This document shows, one piece after another, positions 35,160-47,356 of a stretch of DNA of 64,000 nucleotides (its first letter is position 1; each line of letters opens with the position of its first letter). The notes below the pieces were generated by a model. It had not been told where the DNA came from and searched no databases. It worked only from the letters and a program-made list of their open reading frames with translations. Position numbers and translations under genes: made by a program. Where the stretch lies: assembly GCA_019454045.1 (NCBI GenBank), contig SKCR01015015.1, positions 105,966 to 169,965 of the forward strand, written 5' to 3'. This DNA is from Zanthoxylum bungeanum. Taxonomy: Eukaryota > Streptophyta > Magnoliopsida > Sapindales > Rutaceae.

Positions 35160-36100
35160 TAGTCCCCTTAAGATATCAAAAAAACTCTCTTAGTATCAGT
35201 CTAATGTTCTTTTCCAGAATTAGATAAAAAACTTCAAATGCAATGTCAGGTCTAGTGCAAACCTATGCATACATCAGGCTTCCTACTGCACTAGCATATG
35301 ACACTGCCTTCATGGACTCTCTCTCAACTTATTCTAAAGTGACTATGTCAAGCTCAATTTATCACTTTTACCAATTGGCACATCCCAAGGTTTATAATCA
35401 TGCATATTGAATCTCTTTAGTATCCACTTAATGTATGCCTTCTGAGAGAGACCTAATACATTTCGAGTTCTATTTATGTGGATTTAAATACCCAGAACAA
35501 AAGATACTTCTCCAAGATCTTTCATATCGAAATGTCTAGACATTGACTGTTTTACCTCATGCAGCATTCCTAGATCGTTACATACAAGCAAAATATTATC
35601 TACATAAAGCATGAGAAAGATAAATTTGCTCTCATTGATCTTGATATATCTGCATCTTTCAACTTTACTTTCAACAAAGCTTAAAGAGGAGATTATATTT
35701 TCAAACTTTAGGTATCACTTTGGAGAGGCTTATTTCAAACTATAAATAGACTTTTAAGTCTACAAACAAGATGATCTTCACCATCTTTTTGAAATCCTTC
35801 AGGTTGTACCATATAGACCTCTTCGCTTAATTCTCCATTTAGGAATGTAATTTTAACATCCATCTTATGTAGCTTAAAATCATAATGAACTACTAAAGTT
35901 ATGATTAGTCTAAAAGAATCTTTAGAAGATACAAGAGAAAAAATTTCAGTGTAATCAATTCCTCCTCTCCGAGTAAATCCTTTGGCAACTAATATGGCTT
36001 TAAACCTCTCAATATTCCCTTTGGAGTCTTTCTTAGTCTTATAGACCCATTTACAACCAATAAGTCTACAACCTTCAGGTAATTTGATAAGTTCCCACAC
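35160..36100 (-). pseudogene. Copia F reverse transcriptase
   Basis: The first 121 residues read cleanly: LIGCKWVYKTK, LVAKGFTRR, the IDYTE block, MDVKITFLNGEL and MVQPEGFQ, which is the start of a copia RT. After 35735 the frame breaks, but further RT pieces can be read at 35500-35640, with no open YVDD frame. Dead remnant. Confidence 0.8.
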
Positions 36101-36104
36101 ACCA

Positions 36105-36362
36105 TTATTTTAACGATGGTATATACAAAACACTTGTCAAAACAAGTTCATAATTGGAGTCTAGTTTTAAACAAATATCTCCAACATAATGTACATCCAC
36201 AAATTCACTATTTCCAACTACGAGCTTGAACTCATCTTTATTTAGTTTCCTCTTGTTTATGAATACCTTCAATGTGAAAGCAACATAATTAGTTGCTCCA
36301 CTGTCAAGCCACCAAGAACTGGATGTGGCATTAATATAATTGGATTCACATACAAAAACCAA
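36105..36362 (-). pseudogene. Copia F protease
   Basis: 85 residues with SSWWLDSGATNYV, the copia aspartic-protease site, and downstream VLYIPSL. It ends where the RT begins, with integrase absent. Confidence 0.75.
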
Positions 36363-36416
36363 AGAATTACCTACATGCTTATGTTTCTCTAACCAAACTT
36401 TATATTTGGAAGAATC

Positions 36417-37266
36417 TTACTTCTTATGCCCTTTGTTTTTACAAAAGGAATATTTAAGTTCTTTCTTGAAGATACCTTTAGTACAACCCACAACACTTAT
36501 CTGACCAGTTTTATTGTAATTCTGAACATTACCAAATGCTAAAAAATTAGATTTCTTACATTTCTTGTGAGTCTTAGAAATAATGAGAGCTACATCTATA
36601 TGCCATGCCTTGAGTTTCTCTTCCTCAGCAATACATATGACAATGAAGTTATTAACATTCCAAGGTTCTTCCCTCGAATTGTAAGTGGTTACAATTGTAC
36701 CAAACTCTGGAGGCAGAATATTCAATGTCTGATGGACAATGTAATCATCGGAAATGACAATGTTAAGATTTTTCAGCTTATTTTGAATATGGACCACATC
36801 AAAATATACTCCCTAACACCTCTATTATCATTATACTTCATTGAGTATGATTGCTTCAGAAGGGTACCAATTTCTGCATTGAATGATACTTTGTATTTTT
36901 CAGATACAACTGTTAGGAAATCTTTTGCTATAGTGGTTTTTGGAAGATCACTTAGCAAAAGCTCAGGAATTGATCTCTTTATAGTCAAATAACACATGTG
37001 ATTTGACTTATGCCATATTAATACAGCTGCTTATCCGTATCAACACTAGAATTATTAATATCAACTGGCTTAGGAGTAGTCATAAAAAGATCAATATCTG
37101 CTAATTCCATAGCCAACTGCACATCTCTCTTCCCCACTTTACAATTGGAGCCATTTAACATCTCTATAGTCCCAATTTTGTTGTTAATTGAAAAGGTGAC
37201 TGAAAAATAAGTAACAATGTAATTCTTTAGTTTAATCATGACACAAGATAATATATAATACTCCAA
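36417..37266 (-). pseudogene. Copia F gag
   Basis: Three open pieces in two frames. The N-terminal piece (37266-37018) contains IEMLNGSNCKVGKRD and ELADIDL, typical of copia gag; the others carry YIVHQTLNILPPEF and the YNSREEPW segment, ending in a degenerate CX2C knuckle. Broken by shifts near 36780 and 37010. Confidence 0.75.
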
Positions 37267-37551
37267 GTCATAAAAGCGTATTATACAAAGAATGTTAGCA
37301 CATCACTGTATAAATACCTTTGGGCAAAATATACAATATGTAATTAAAAATTCTTCATATAAGACTATTTAGAAACTTATCCAATCCTTATAAGTTTACC
37401 ACATTTGGGTTAATAAACCACTCATACTAGTCAATTCCCAACTATATGTCTAATATGTAACATTTCTAAAATTTAATATACAATCCACATCTTTGGACAG
37501 AAGACTGTACAGCAAAAATAGAAACAACCATAAATCATATGAGACCGCCAT

Positions 37552-37625
37552 CACTTAAGAGATTTAGTGAAAATGTCACTTTGGTGGCTGCAATTTCACT
37601 AAACTCTTAAGCAATTCTCACATCG
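37552..37625. repeat. Hairpin-forming inverted repeat
   Basis: CTTAAGAGATTTAGTGAAA on the left faces TTTCACTAAACTCTTAAG on the right across about 28 bases. The stem would be about 18 bp with one bulge. TTCTCACATCGGG follows. No gene nearby; small-RNA precursor or element end cannot be told apart. Confidence 0.55.
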
Positions 37626-38096
37626 GGATACATTTTATATGTTCTTGAAAAACAACCTCAATAATGTAATTTTATTCTTTATAGATAATAGCTTAATTGT
37701 CCAAAAAAATTACATTCCTAAATATCGTGACAAAATTTATGAGATAAATTAATTTATCTCTCTGTCACAAATAAAAGTTGTATTGAAATTTTCTTTATGA
37801 GAGATAATTAATTATCTCTAATAAATAATAATTTTTATACCCATATATAAATAAAACTTGATTAGATAGTAATTTATCTTTTTAAATTATCATAAATAAT
37901 TAATTATGACTTTATATTTAAATTTTGGGATATAAATGAAGTTAAAATAAAGTCCAGAGATCAAAATATTATAGCGATGGACCGCTATTTTCCAGATACC
38001 ATGATGAATTCTTATAAATTTGGGAGCATGCAGGCATATGCTACACACGCGCATGAAGCGCGCGTGCTTGACAACTTCTTTAAAAGTTGTCGGCAG

Positions 38097-38189
38097 TAGG
38101 GGTGAGTAAAATCAATTTTGGAACCGGAACCTACCCTATTATTCGGTTCTGGTCCGATTCCGGTCCTGTTCTGAATTACCCTATTTTAA
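38097..38189. mobile_element. Fragment of a GGTTCCGG-type small element
   Basis: Begins TAGGGGTGAGTAAAATC, like the TAGG(A/G)GTG ends of the element at 30484, and is rich in GGAACCGGAACC/GGTCCGATTCCGG. It abuts the Tat LTR at about 38190. Confidence 0.5.
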
Positions 38190-40196
38190 AATATTTTAAT
38201 GAAAACTAAATTTCGATAAGAGTCCGTAGGAAAAAACGGGGACCAAATCGGAGTCTGGAAGCTCAAGAACGAAGAAAATGAAGTTTTAGTACTCAATGGG
38301 AAGATGCACTTTGTAGACAACAGAACCTGGGCGACGCTGTTCTAGGCTCGCGGCCTAGTTGGGAGTACGAAATAACATGGAGTCGCAACCCGGTGTGAAC
38401 CGGGACAAAGATTTAAGGCCGCACTCACCCCTCGCAAGGGAAGACCTCAAACCGTTGGGTTCGGAATGGTCCCTTACTTATGTCACTTGTGATGATATGA
38501 TTTGTGCAATGAATTAATCAAGTCTACTCAATAATCATGCTCAAGGATACTTAGATCTAATCATGCTTTCATCCAAATAAATCCACGTAATGTAACACAA
38601 CGAGCATATCGAGCCATTAAATCAACATGTATAAATCATTATCCTAACACATCATAAACTAATAATATACATAAGGAACAACCTAAATATGCTTTAACAA
38701 ATAAATAACAAACTAAATTATACCATGCTTTAAATAATAAACGAATAACCTAAAGACTATAACATGCTCAAATACAAATTTGGATGAGACGAGATACGTG
38801 TATCTTAAGTGGTACGTGGCATTGTATCCCGAGTGCAGACCATACTACCGTCCATTCGGAATCGGCTATGGAATTTACGTCCGGGTTTCCATCCGATATA
38901 CCACAAAAGGGAACACATATCCCGCTCATCCAACAATCACATCATGCCTCAAACGACTCTCATGCAATTATATATCAAATTAAATAAAACAAAAATAAAG
39001 AAGATAAGTAAAAAGGGTGCCCTCAGGTCTAACCTCTTTTGTCGTCTCAAGAAAGGGCGTTACACGTCCGTTGGAAGGGAGATTGATCCGATGCTTTTCC
39101 GATTTGTCTACTCAACGTCTTTCCTCGCTGCTTTGATGCTCGGGCTGCTGTTTCAAGTCCGTTTCGCTGCTGTTTCGCTGCTACGTTTCAGGTCACTGTT
39201 TTGGTGATTTAGTGGACTGTTTTGGGCGATTTGGAGGGCTTATGGGTTGCGGTTTCCTAAGGTATTCTAGGGGAACTCTATGCAGATTTTTAGGATGGTG
39301 TCTAGGTGATTTTAAGACTGTTTTGTGGGCTATGGACGCAACAAAAACTGACCAGAACAGAAGGTGAACTGCGGCAGTTCACAGGTGCAGTGAGGGCGTT
39401 TTAGTGGATACTTTGGGCGCTGAATTGGGGCTATGAATGGGGGATATTTTGTGCGACCTTGGGGCTGTATTAGAGGCTTATTTTAAGGTGTTTTAGGGCT
39501 GTGAATGGTGGCTGGAACTCGGCAATGGAGGGCTGTGTTTCAGGCTTGGACGTGAGAGGGGATTGGTGAAGAAGATGAGATGCGGCAATGGAGGTATCTT
39601 GGTTTGGTGTTGCGGAAATGGAGGCTTTAAGGAGGGCTTTGGGCGTGTGATGGAGGCTTCAAAAAGTGCTTGGACATGCTTGAGAGAGGGATATGTGCTA
39701 GGGTTGTGAATGGGGGTGAAGGTCTCTTTTTATAGGCAAAGAGAGAAGACTTTCCTTATTAGATTAGGAAAGAATCTCCTAATTGGTGTCTAACAAGGAA
39801 TAGATTTCCTAATTGGGATTTGTGATTGGATTTGATTTGGTAAGGATTTGATTTGATTTTAGCATGTGATAAATGTGCATTTACCTATTTAGAAGGCATT
39901 TGGGCGTGAATCACTCTCCCTTGGGCATGGAATTGGTTTGACTTGGTTTGACTTGGGTATTTGGGTTTGGTTTGGGTATGGTAGGTGGTCTATGGGGGTT
40001 TTGGGCCTAAGATGAGCTTTGAAACGGAAGTCCAACAAGCAACCGAAGCTAAACAACGAGGTTAAATCCAACGAAAATTCCATTTTCCAACTTTACCCTT
40101 CCAACGTCCGTTTCCCGCGACTTTCATGACTAAAGAGGTAGTTGCCTCCATACGAGACTCATCATTGGGCTAATGTGTAAAAATGAAATGCCTACA
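38190..40196 (-). repeat. LTR of Tat copy 2
   Basis: About 2.0 kb, starting TGTAGGCATT at 40196 on the minus strand. Colinear with 19255-22195, but shorter because it lacks several internal repeat units. Keeps the TATA box (39734-39727), the 93-bp module and the GCGAGGGGTGAGTGCGGCC block. The left end is truncated by another repeat. Confidence 0.85.
38811..38902 (+). repeat. 93-bp module, copy in Tat LTR 2
   Basis: Begins GGTACGTGGCATTGTATCCC and ends CATCCGATATACC. It shares almost every base with 51664-51756 in copia C and with the reverse complement of 20470-20564. Confidence 0.85.
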
Positions 40197-40336
40197 GTCG
40201 CCCCCACTTTGATGGGACTTGTGCAGTGTGTGACAATGACAATCCTATCAGAGTACATGCAATGCATTTTCACTTACCTGGCTCGCCAGCTGCCACCTGG
40301 TTTGCCTGCTGCTTCGAACTGAGTTGATTGTGCGAT

Positions 40337-41580
40337 GGGCACCTCGACCCTGGGACGCATCCCGGAACTGCTAATGACAACGGGGGCACCTCGACCCTCG
40401 AACTGATGATGTAGTGGGCACCTCGACCCTGGACACGCATCTCGACCCGGAACTACAAACGACAACGGGGGCACGCATCTCGAACCTGGGCACGCATCTC
40501 GGCCCAATACCGCTGACAATAGGGACATCGCCCTGAATATGATGATGTAGTGGGCACCTCGACCCTGGGTACGCATCTCGACCCGGAACTACAACCGACA
40601 ATGGGGGCACGCATCTCGACCCTGGGCACGCATCTCGGCCCAATACCGCTGACAATAGGGACCTCGCCCTGAATATGATGATGTAGTGGGCACCTCGACC
40701 CTGGGTACGCATCTCGACCCGGAACTAAAAACGACAACGGGGGCACGCATCTCGACCCTGGGCACGCATCTCGACCCAATACCGCTGACAATAGGGATCT
40801 CGCCCTGAATATGATGATGTAGTGGGCACCTCGACCCTGGGTACGCATCTCGACCCGGAACTACAACCGACAATGGGGGCATGCATCTCGACCCTGGGCA
40901 CGCATCTCGGCCCAATACTGCTGACAATAGGGACCTCGCCCTGAATATGATGATGTAGTGGGCATCTCGACCCTGGGTACGCATCTAGACCCGGAACTAC
41001 AAACGACAACGGGGGCACGCATCTCGACCCTGGGCACGCATCTCGGCCCAATACCGCTGACAATAAGGACCTCACCCTGAATATGATGATGTAGTGGGCA
41101 CCTCGACCCTGGGCACGCATCTCGACCCGGAACTACAAACGACAATGGGGGCACGCATCTCGACCATGGGCACGCATCTCGACCCAATACCGCTGACAAT
41201 AGGGACCTCGCCCTGAATATGATGATATAGTGGGCACCTTGACCCTGGGTACGCATCTCGACCCGGAACTACAATCGACAACGGGGGCACGCATCTCGAC
41301 CCTGGGCACGCATCTCGACCCAATACCACTGACAATAGGGACCTCGCCCTGAATATGATGATGTAGTGGGCACCTCGACCTTGGGTACGCATCTCGACCC
41401 GGAACTACAAACGACAACAGGGGCACGCATCTCAACCCAATACCACTGACAATAGGGACCTCGCCCTGAATATAATGATATAATGGGCACCTCGACCCTA
41501 ACTGATACTGATATGGGCCTCGCCCCCAGACTGATACTGATGTGGGCCTCACCCCGAACTGATGTGGGCCTCGCCCAAAT
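40337..41580 (-). repeat. Tat copy 2 tandem array, 136-bp units
   Basis: About eight units with a strict 136-bp period between about 40440 and 41460. On the plus strand each has TGGGTACGCATCTCGACCCGG, then ACGGGGGCACGCATCTCGACCC, then GCCCAATACCGCTGACAATAGGG and GAATATGATGATGTAG. Each unit holds three diverged copies of the shorter motif seen in Tat copy 1 (18626-19135), with the same tail order. Because 136 is not a multiple of three, similar open frames of 131 codons restart every unit; these are not taken as genes. Confidence 0.92.
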
Positions 41581-41882
41581 GGTTGATTGGCTCTTATACC
41601 TTTTCCAGTAAAAGGTCTATTGGTCATTTTTCCTTCTAGACAAGATTCACATACTGGAAAAGTTCCAAGCTTTAATTGATTTAAAGATCCGTTCTTTATC
41701 AACCTATCTATCCGGTCAAGGCTAATATGACCAAGTCTAAGATGCCACAAATATGTGTCATCGTGAGAAATCTTTTGTCTTTTTGTTTTAGGTTTTTCAA
41801 CCTTAAACATTTGAGTGTTGAGCAGTGAATTATGTGTTAATAACCTTAACACATATAAATTATTTTTTAATTTCCTGTACAT
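41133..41882 (-). pseudogene. Chimeric frame: copia pre-integrase fused to Tat repeats
   Basis: The first 100 or so residues are a copia pre-integrase finger (WHLRLGHISLD... CESCLEG) from element C2. From about 41580 the frame runs on into the 136-bp Tat repeats without a stop and ends inside them, 249 residues in all. It marks the recombination junction and is unlikely to be a functional protein. Confidence 0.7.
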
Positions 41883-42084
41883 ATAGTTAATATATTTCTA
41901 CCAATAATAACGAAATTACTATTAAAAGAAACGGAAAAACCATCATCCAAAAGTTTAGAAACATAAATCAAATTACTGCGAAAACCAGAAATATATAACA
42001 CATTGTTTAAATTTAAATAATTATTATTGAAAAACTCAAACTGGAAACTCCCAATGCTCTTGCTCAAACGACATCCTCTGTTCA
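41581..42084 (-). mobile_element. Copia C2, fragment with protease end and pre-integrase
   Basis: Matches 49270-49780 of copia C: the WHLRLGH/CESCLEGKMT finger and the LNNVLYISGF protease tail. It stops at 42084, where LTR D begins, and resumes at 55043. The 3' part of the element is replaced by Tat repeats at 41580. Confidence 0.85.
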
Positions 42085-44443
42085 TGTTAGGGTTGGTGCT
42101 CGGAGTGTCAATTCGGATAGTATTTATGTCGGATTCATGAATACGAACAATGTATTTTTCCATAATATTACTTGTTTAATGGTAGCACCTATTGTCTTTT
42201 ATATACATATTCGATCTAATTACGATTAGATATCTAATTATGATTAAATAGAAACTAAATCTGATTTAGTGATACGTGTATATTAGACAAAGACCCTAGG
42301 ATTTACAATGTAGTGCACAGTTAAAACGTAGTTTGTAATTGACATTGGGAAGCGTTACTATAAGTTGTATATCCTTAAATAAAGTTCCTGGTCAAGATTT
42401 ACTAACACGGGTCGGTTAGTAAAATCCGCTGAGACCAGTACATGTCGTATATTGTGACTTGGTCCGATGGTTTATCCCAATGAACCATGAGTCTCGGGAG
42501 ACTCGTATAGACATGTATGTGTTTATTTATAAATACTGAATGACTCACTGAAGATTTTATAATAGATGGTACACCAACATCAATAGGAATCTTCTCGAGT
42601 TGAGCGAGCATAGTGGTCATTCGACTTGAGATACCACAGTGGATATATGAGTTACCCTCCACACTTTGATGGTAGTCACATCACCGATCTATTTAGATCA
42701 GACCATTGCTTGTTCGTTGGGTGTGGACTGATGCTCATGATATCCAGTGCGTATCAAGATAGAATCCGTCAGACCTGTGTACAGGGCTTATGTATCCTGC
42801 ACGTGTTTGTGATCTAGTAAATTCATGGCTGTGGTATAACTTCGGAAGCAAGTTCCGAGTGTTATTTAGAGATCGTAAATTTGAATGCCGACTATATTAT
42901 ACCATAAGTAATTGACGTTCTTATCTATATCTCAGGTATAATATGGATAGCCTGTGACGGAGGGATTATACGTATGTAATGACCTCGACTTGCATAGTTT
43001 AGTGAGATTATCCGTGGTCATCATAATTCATGAGTGGGTGAATTATGGACACGAAATTGGATTACGTGACGGATAAACCTAAAATTAGAGAGTCCCACAA
43101 TATGAAGTGTACTCGTTGAGCACTTGGGCAACGCGTTATGAATAATACAGATTATTCATAATACATCACCGAATTAAATGAGTTAATTCGAATCGTTTAG
43201 ACGGTTAAACGAAAACACATGCATAAGGGCATTTTTGGTCAATCGTAATTATTTTGTATTTGTTTATGATACATAATTTGATTAGATACACGTTAATTAA
43301 TTGTCAAATGAGATTTTGACTTATGTCATTTTTATACGTATTTTATTTAATGTAAATAAAATACATATGAATTAATAATTATATGAATTAATTATTTAGA
43401 TATTTAAATGTAAAAAATTTAGATGATTAATTGATATATATACTTCATAATTGTTACGGAATATATGTTGAATTATTATTGGTTACAGATGTCATTAAAT
43501 TTAAAGTTAAAGTGTTAAATTTGATTTTTCACTACTTTAACTTTATTTTTAATTTAATTAGATAATTTTCATTTGTGATAATTGTTATCACATATGCTTA
43601 TTATTAATTGGAAACATGTGGCATGATTTATTAATTTGATTTTGGATCAAATTAATTTTTCTAAAAATGATAATTTTGCCCCCACTAGGTCGGTCATGAT
43701 GTTTTAAAAAAGGAAAAAATTTCTCTTTTCTCTCTAATGCCTTCCCATGGCCGAATACCTCCTTCCCAAAACACTTTCAACTTGGCTTGATGATTAAAGG
43801 AAGAAAAAATCAAGAAAAGCTTGAGGAAAATTAGAGATTAAAGGTAATCTTCAATCCCCCTAAGCTTTGAAAGCATGTTTCATGTTCTTGATTATCTAGA
43901 TTGATTCTAGGGCTTATTCTTTTCTATAAATTTGGGTGTTTTCGATTTGGAGGATGAAATTGAAGGCTTTGTGCATGTGTGAAGTTGATTTGAATGATAT
44001 TATTGTAATATTTATTCAATTTGATCATTTGATGATATGTTGTCATTCTAGAGTGTTATAACCACTCTTTTCATGCATATAATTGTTCTTGGGTGCTTCA
44101 TTGGTGGTGGCTCGGATTGGTGTTATGATTAATTGGATTAATATTGAGAAAGTTGGATTAAAGCATGAAAAATTGACAATTTTAGTTTCTGGAACAGATC
44201 TGGAAATTCTGGGTTTATGGTGATGAAAATGATATCATATAAATGTATTGGATGTGTTTTGGGTGTTGGAACAATTTCCGGAAATTGTTTCGGAGTTGAA
44301 ATAAGTGAAAACGGTGAAAAACGGCGCTACCGGGTGACTTTTGAGCCAACCGGGTGACGACTGCCCAAACAATGAATTGGTCACTGTTCGGGCAGCCCAT
44401 GGACTGCCCTAGCATTATTGGGGCTGACCTGGGCAGCACTCAT
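42085..44443 (+). repeat. Solo LTR D, left part
   Basis: Starts TGTTAGGGTTGGTGCTC and follows the LTR family of copia copy 1 and E, for example GACCAGTACATGTCGTATA and the ACACCAACATCAATAGGAATC block. Interrupted at 44443 by copia C and completed at 54791-55042, where it ends ACCCCAACA. Flanking C2 sequence continues colinearly on both sides with no internal retrotransposon region, so it is a solo LTR. The 5-bp flanks GTTCA and GTCCC match at 3 of 5 positions. Confidence 0.82.
44439..44443. repeat. Target duplication CTCAT, left copy (copia C)
   Basis: CTCAT directly before copia C. The second copy is at 54786-54790 directly after it. Exact 5-bp match, as expected for copia integrase. Confidence 0.9.
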
Positions 44444-46778
44444 CGTAGGAAACGCTTTCCTCGCGTAGCGGAAGCGATTAGGCACACAGATCGACCTTGA
44501 AAATTTTTTCTGTTTTCCCTTCCTTAAAACCGAATGGAACCAGCACATATACTGAAGTTTTTCTTCTGTTTCGGACAAGATCTCAGCCCCAGAATGCGCC
44601 CAAAACAGTCCCCGAACAGCCCCTGAACTACAGTGAAATAATGGACTGTTTTGGACCCGTTACACAACCGAACTGCACACAAATCACCCATTGAATTGCG
44701 TGAACTGCAAGGGTGATATAGGTCTGATTTTTCCACTCAAAAACAATCCTAACTCAGCCCAAAAATGTCCCCAAGGTGTTTCCCAAAAAAACCAAATTAA
44801 AACAATACAAATCGAGCCCCGATTGTAACAAGTGAAGTGCGGCAAAGAGGTATTATTGTTCCTCAATGCCGTGACTTATAAGAGTGAAGGAGAAGATGAT
44901 TTGTTCGTCACCACAAAGTCTTCCGAGCTATATCTCGTTACCAATGGAAAGTAGTGTGGGCTACACACACAAAACAAATCCCTAAACGTTTTAAAGATTT
45001 AATCACACATCAAGAATATTTTCTTATTCTTATTCTTCAATATCGTTTCTCAACTTTTGAGAGAATAGAGAAAAAAAAAAGATGCCTAGGGTTGCTAGAA
45101 TGAGATAGTCCTTTCAAAGAAAAATTATATTTTTCTTTTTATACTTAGGGCAATTTGTTTCCTAAAACAAATCAACACTCCCCTCCATAACAAGCAAGAA
45201 TCGGCCAAGCTAGAGTTTATTTCAATTTTTGTAACATCAAATATTCAATTACCATTATTGAAAGGATGTTACAAAATTAAATAAGCAATTAACAAATTTG
45301 AAAATCACAATTTCCAAATTAATGCCAAGGATTTTATTTGTTTCCAAAATAAATAATCCATTCCCTTTATGCTTGAGGAATTCGGCCACGACTAGGAATA
45401 ATTGATTAATTTTGTAGCATTAAGTATTCAATTCCATAATTGAAATATATGTTACAAAATTAAAGAGTTACCAACTTTCATAAAGGTGTAACTTCCAAAT
45501 TTAATTCAAAGTTTCCAAAACCCAAATTTGGAATTCCAATATTAGGCTTCATTAAATTATATCATATATAATTTAATTACTAACAATAAATAATTATCAT
45601 ATAGTCATTTATTATATAAATCTTATATTAACTTTTAATATATAGTTATAAGTCTGACAAATAATATTATTAATCATATTAATAATATTTATACCTTTGT
45701 GAGTATATAATTGGACTATCCAATTATACTAAATCCGTTATAGTAAATCGAGATAACACGGGGACCAAATGGACCTACGGTTCCGAGCTCCAATAATCTC
45801 GAAATATTAATCAAGCTCTTAATTAAATATTCCGAATTATTAACTCCGGGTTATTCCACTAAAAACCTGAAGTTGAACTCTCGTTGCCGTAGATGATATA
45901 TTAAGCCGAACCAAGACGGTGTCCATCGATATAGTCATTACATACGAATTGACCCTTCATAAGTATCTCGTAATTAGAGCCGGGTCATAATATCCATTAT
46001 ACCCCTCTAATTATTTTTACCTTAAGTACCATTGATTCTCTAATGAACGATTGATTCATAACTATTATGAAGTTTAATCTTTCTATTCGTAATAGAGAGA
46101 CTTGAGCGCTCAAATCGTTCAAGTACCGAATCAACCCTTAAGAAAGATACTCATCTACTTCTCGCAAGAAGGAGTGAACTCCATGTCTATGTAAAATTTT
46201 CCCAGCTACAAAACAAACTGTGTCCCCAAAGTACGTAGCTATTGGTCGGGACTGCTACACACCAACCTCACCTTTGTAAATTAAAGGACACAACCTGCCA
46301 TGCAGGAGTTCGTAGTACACTCAGGATTAAGATCAATCCATATATGACCATCAAGTAGATTGAAATGACTTTCTTTTCTTGACGAATATTATAAGAGTGT
46401 CATTTCTATTTGTGTCTAGTCCTATATGATCGCATCATACATGGTGTCTCCATTCTCATGTCTCTACATGGACGATCCAGATCAAGATTGCCATACAAAT
46501 ATAGAATAGACCGCAACTATAGATAAACCACAAACAAAGTATTCGTTTTGTTTGCTCTCTATGGACTATTTAAGATTACTAACTTCAGACTTAAATCCTC
46601 TTGTGTATGACACTCATACACTAAGTCTTAAGGTACATAAGTAATCTAGGGTATTTAAGATGATATATAATATGCGAAAATTAAACAAACAATTTGATAA
46701 ATGAATAATGCATCGTTTTATTTCAAAACACATAAAACCGTTTACATCATATGTAGCTCTAGGGCATATATTCCAACA
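44444..46778 (-). repeat. 3' LTR of copia C
   Basis: 2335 bp, nearly identical to 52455-54785. Starts TGTTGGAATATATGCCC at 46778 on the minus strand and ends CTACG at 44444 where the other copy has CTACA. Keeps a TATAAAAAG at about 45136-45144 on the minus strand. Confidence 0.93.
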
Positions 46779-46792
46779 ATCTCCCACTTGCA

Positions 46793-47356
46793 CTAGAGTA
46801 AATGGGACATGTCTCGTAATCCTAGACCATCTAGGTGACCTTCAAAAACTTTAGTCAGCAAGGTCTTTGTAAATGGATCAGCCAGGTTATCTGTGGATGC
46901 AATCTTTGTGACAGTAACGTCTCCTCTCTGCACTATCTCCATGATGAGATGATATTTCCTTTCTATATGCTTTCCTCTTTTGTGGCTTCTTGGTTCTTTG
47001 GAGTTTGCCACCGCAACACTATTATCGCAATAGAGTGTGAGTGGTTTATCTATATCTGGAACAACTTCCAGATCTCCCAAGAATTTATGGAGCTAGACTG
47101 CTTCCTTAGCTGCTTCACAAGCTGCTACATATTCAGCCTCCATGGTGGAGTCAGCAATACAAGATTGATTTATGCTCCGCCATACTATAGCCCCACCACC
47201 TAGAGTGAGCACTGATCCAGATGTAGATTTCCTAGAATCTACATCTGTCTGAAAATCAGAGTCTGTATATCCTCTTAGTATCATATCCTCACCGGAATAT
47301 ACAAGCATATAATTTCTCGTTCTCTTAAGATACTTGAGAACGTGTTTCATAGCCAC
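46793..47356 (-). pseudogene. Copia C RNase H
   Basis: Two open pieces, 47356-47093 and 47080-46793, separated by a stop near 47091. Together they hold LKYLKRTRN, YTDSDFQTD, RKSTSGSV, TMEAEYVAA, LYCDNSVAV and the KHIERKYHL block, the full copia RNase H pattern. Ends DMSHLL before the polypurine tract. Confidence 0.87.

Larger units (their letters stand above)
34047..37266 (-). mobile_element. Ty1/copia element F, internally deleted remnant
   Basis: Minus-strand order: gag (37266 to 36417, ending in a zinc-knuckle-like SFCKNKGHKK), protease (36362-36105, active site WLDSGAT), RT (36100 to about 35160) and RNase H (about 35151-34860, with YTDSDFTGC, RKSTSR and TMEAEFVA). Integrase and the pre-integrase finger, which should lie between protease and RT, are missing. 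Many stops and shifts break the rest. No 5' LTR was found on the right side. Confidence 0.8.
38190..41580 (-). mobile_element. Tat/Ogre-like gypsy element, copy 2 (3' end only)
   Basis: On the minus strand it holds a 136-bp repeat array, polypurine tract CAAAGTGGGGGCGAC and an LTR starting TGTAGGCA at 40196. It matches the 3' end of Tat copy 1 throughout. Pol and everything upstream are gone; copia sequence joins at about 41581. Confidence 0.88.

Noticed and set aside
40274..41392. Overlapping 131-codon frames as a tandem gene family
   Set aside because: They follow exactly from a 136-bp tandem repeat in three frames, have no start context, and lie in a Tat 3' untranslated region.
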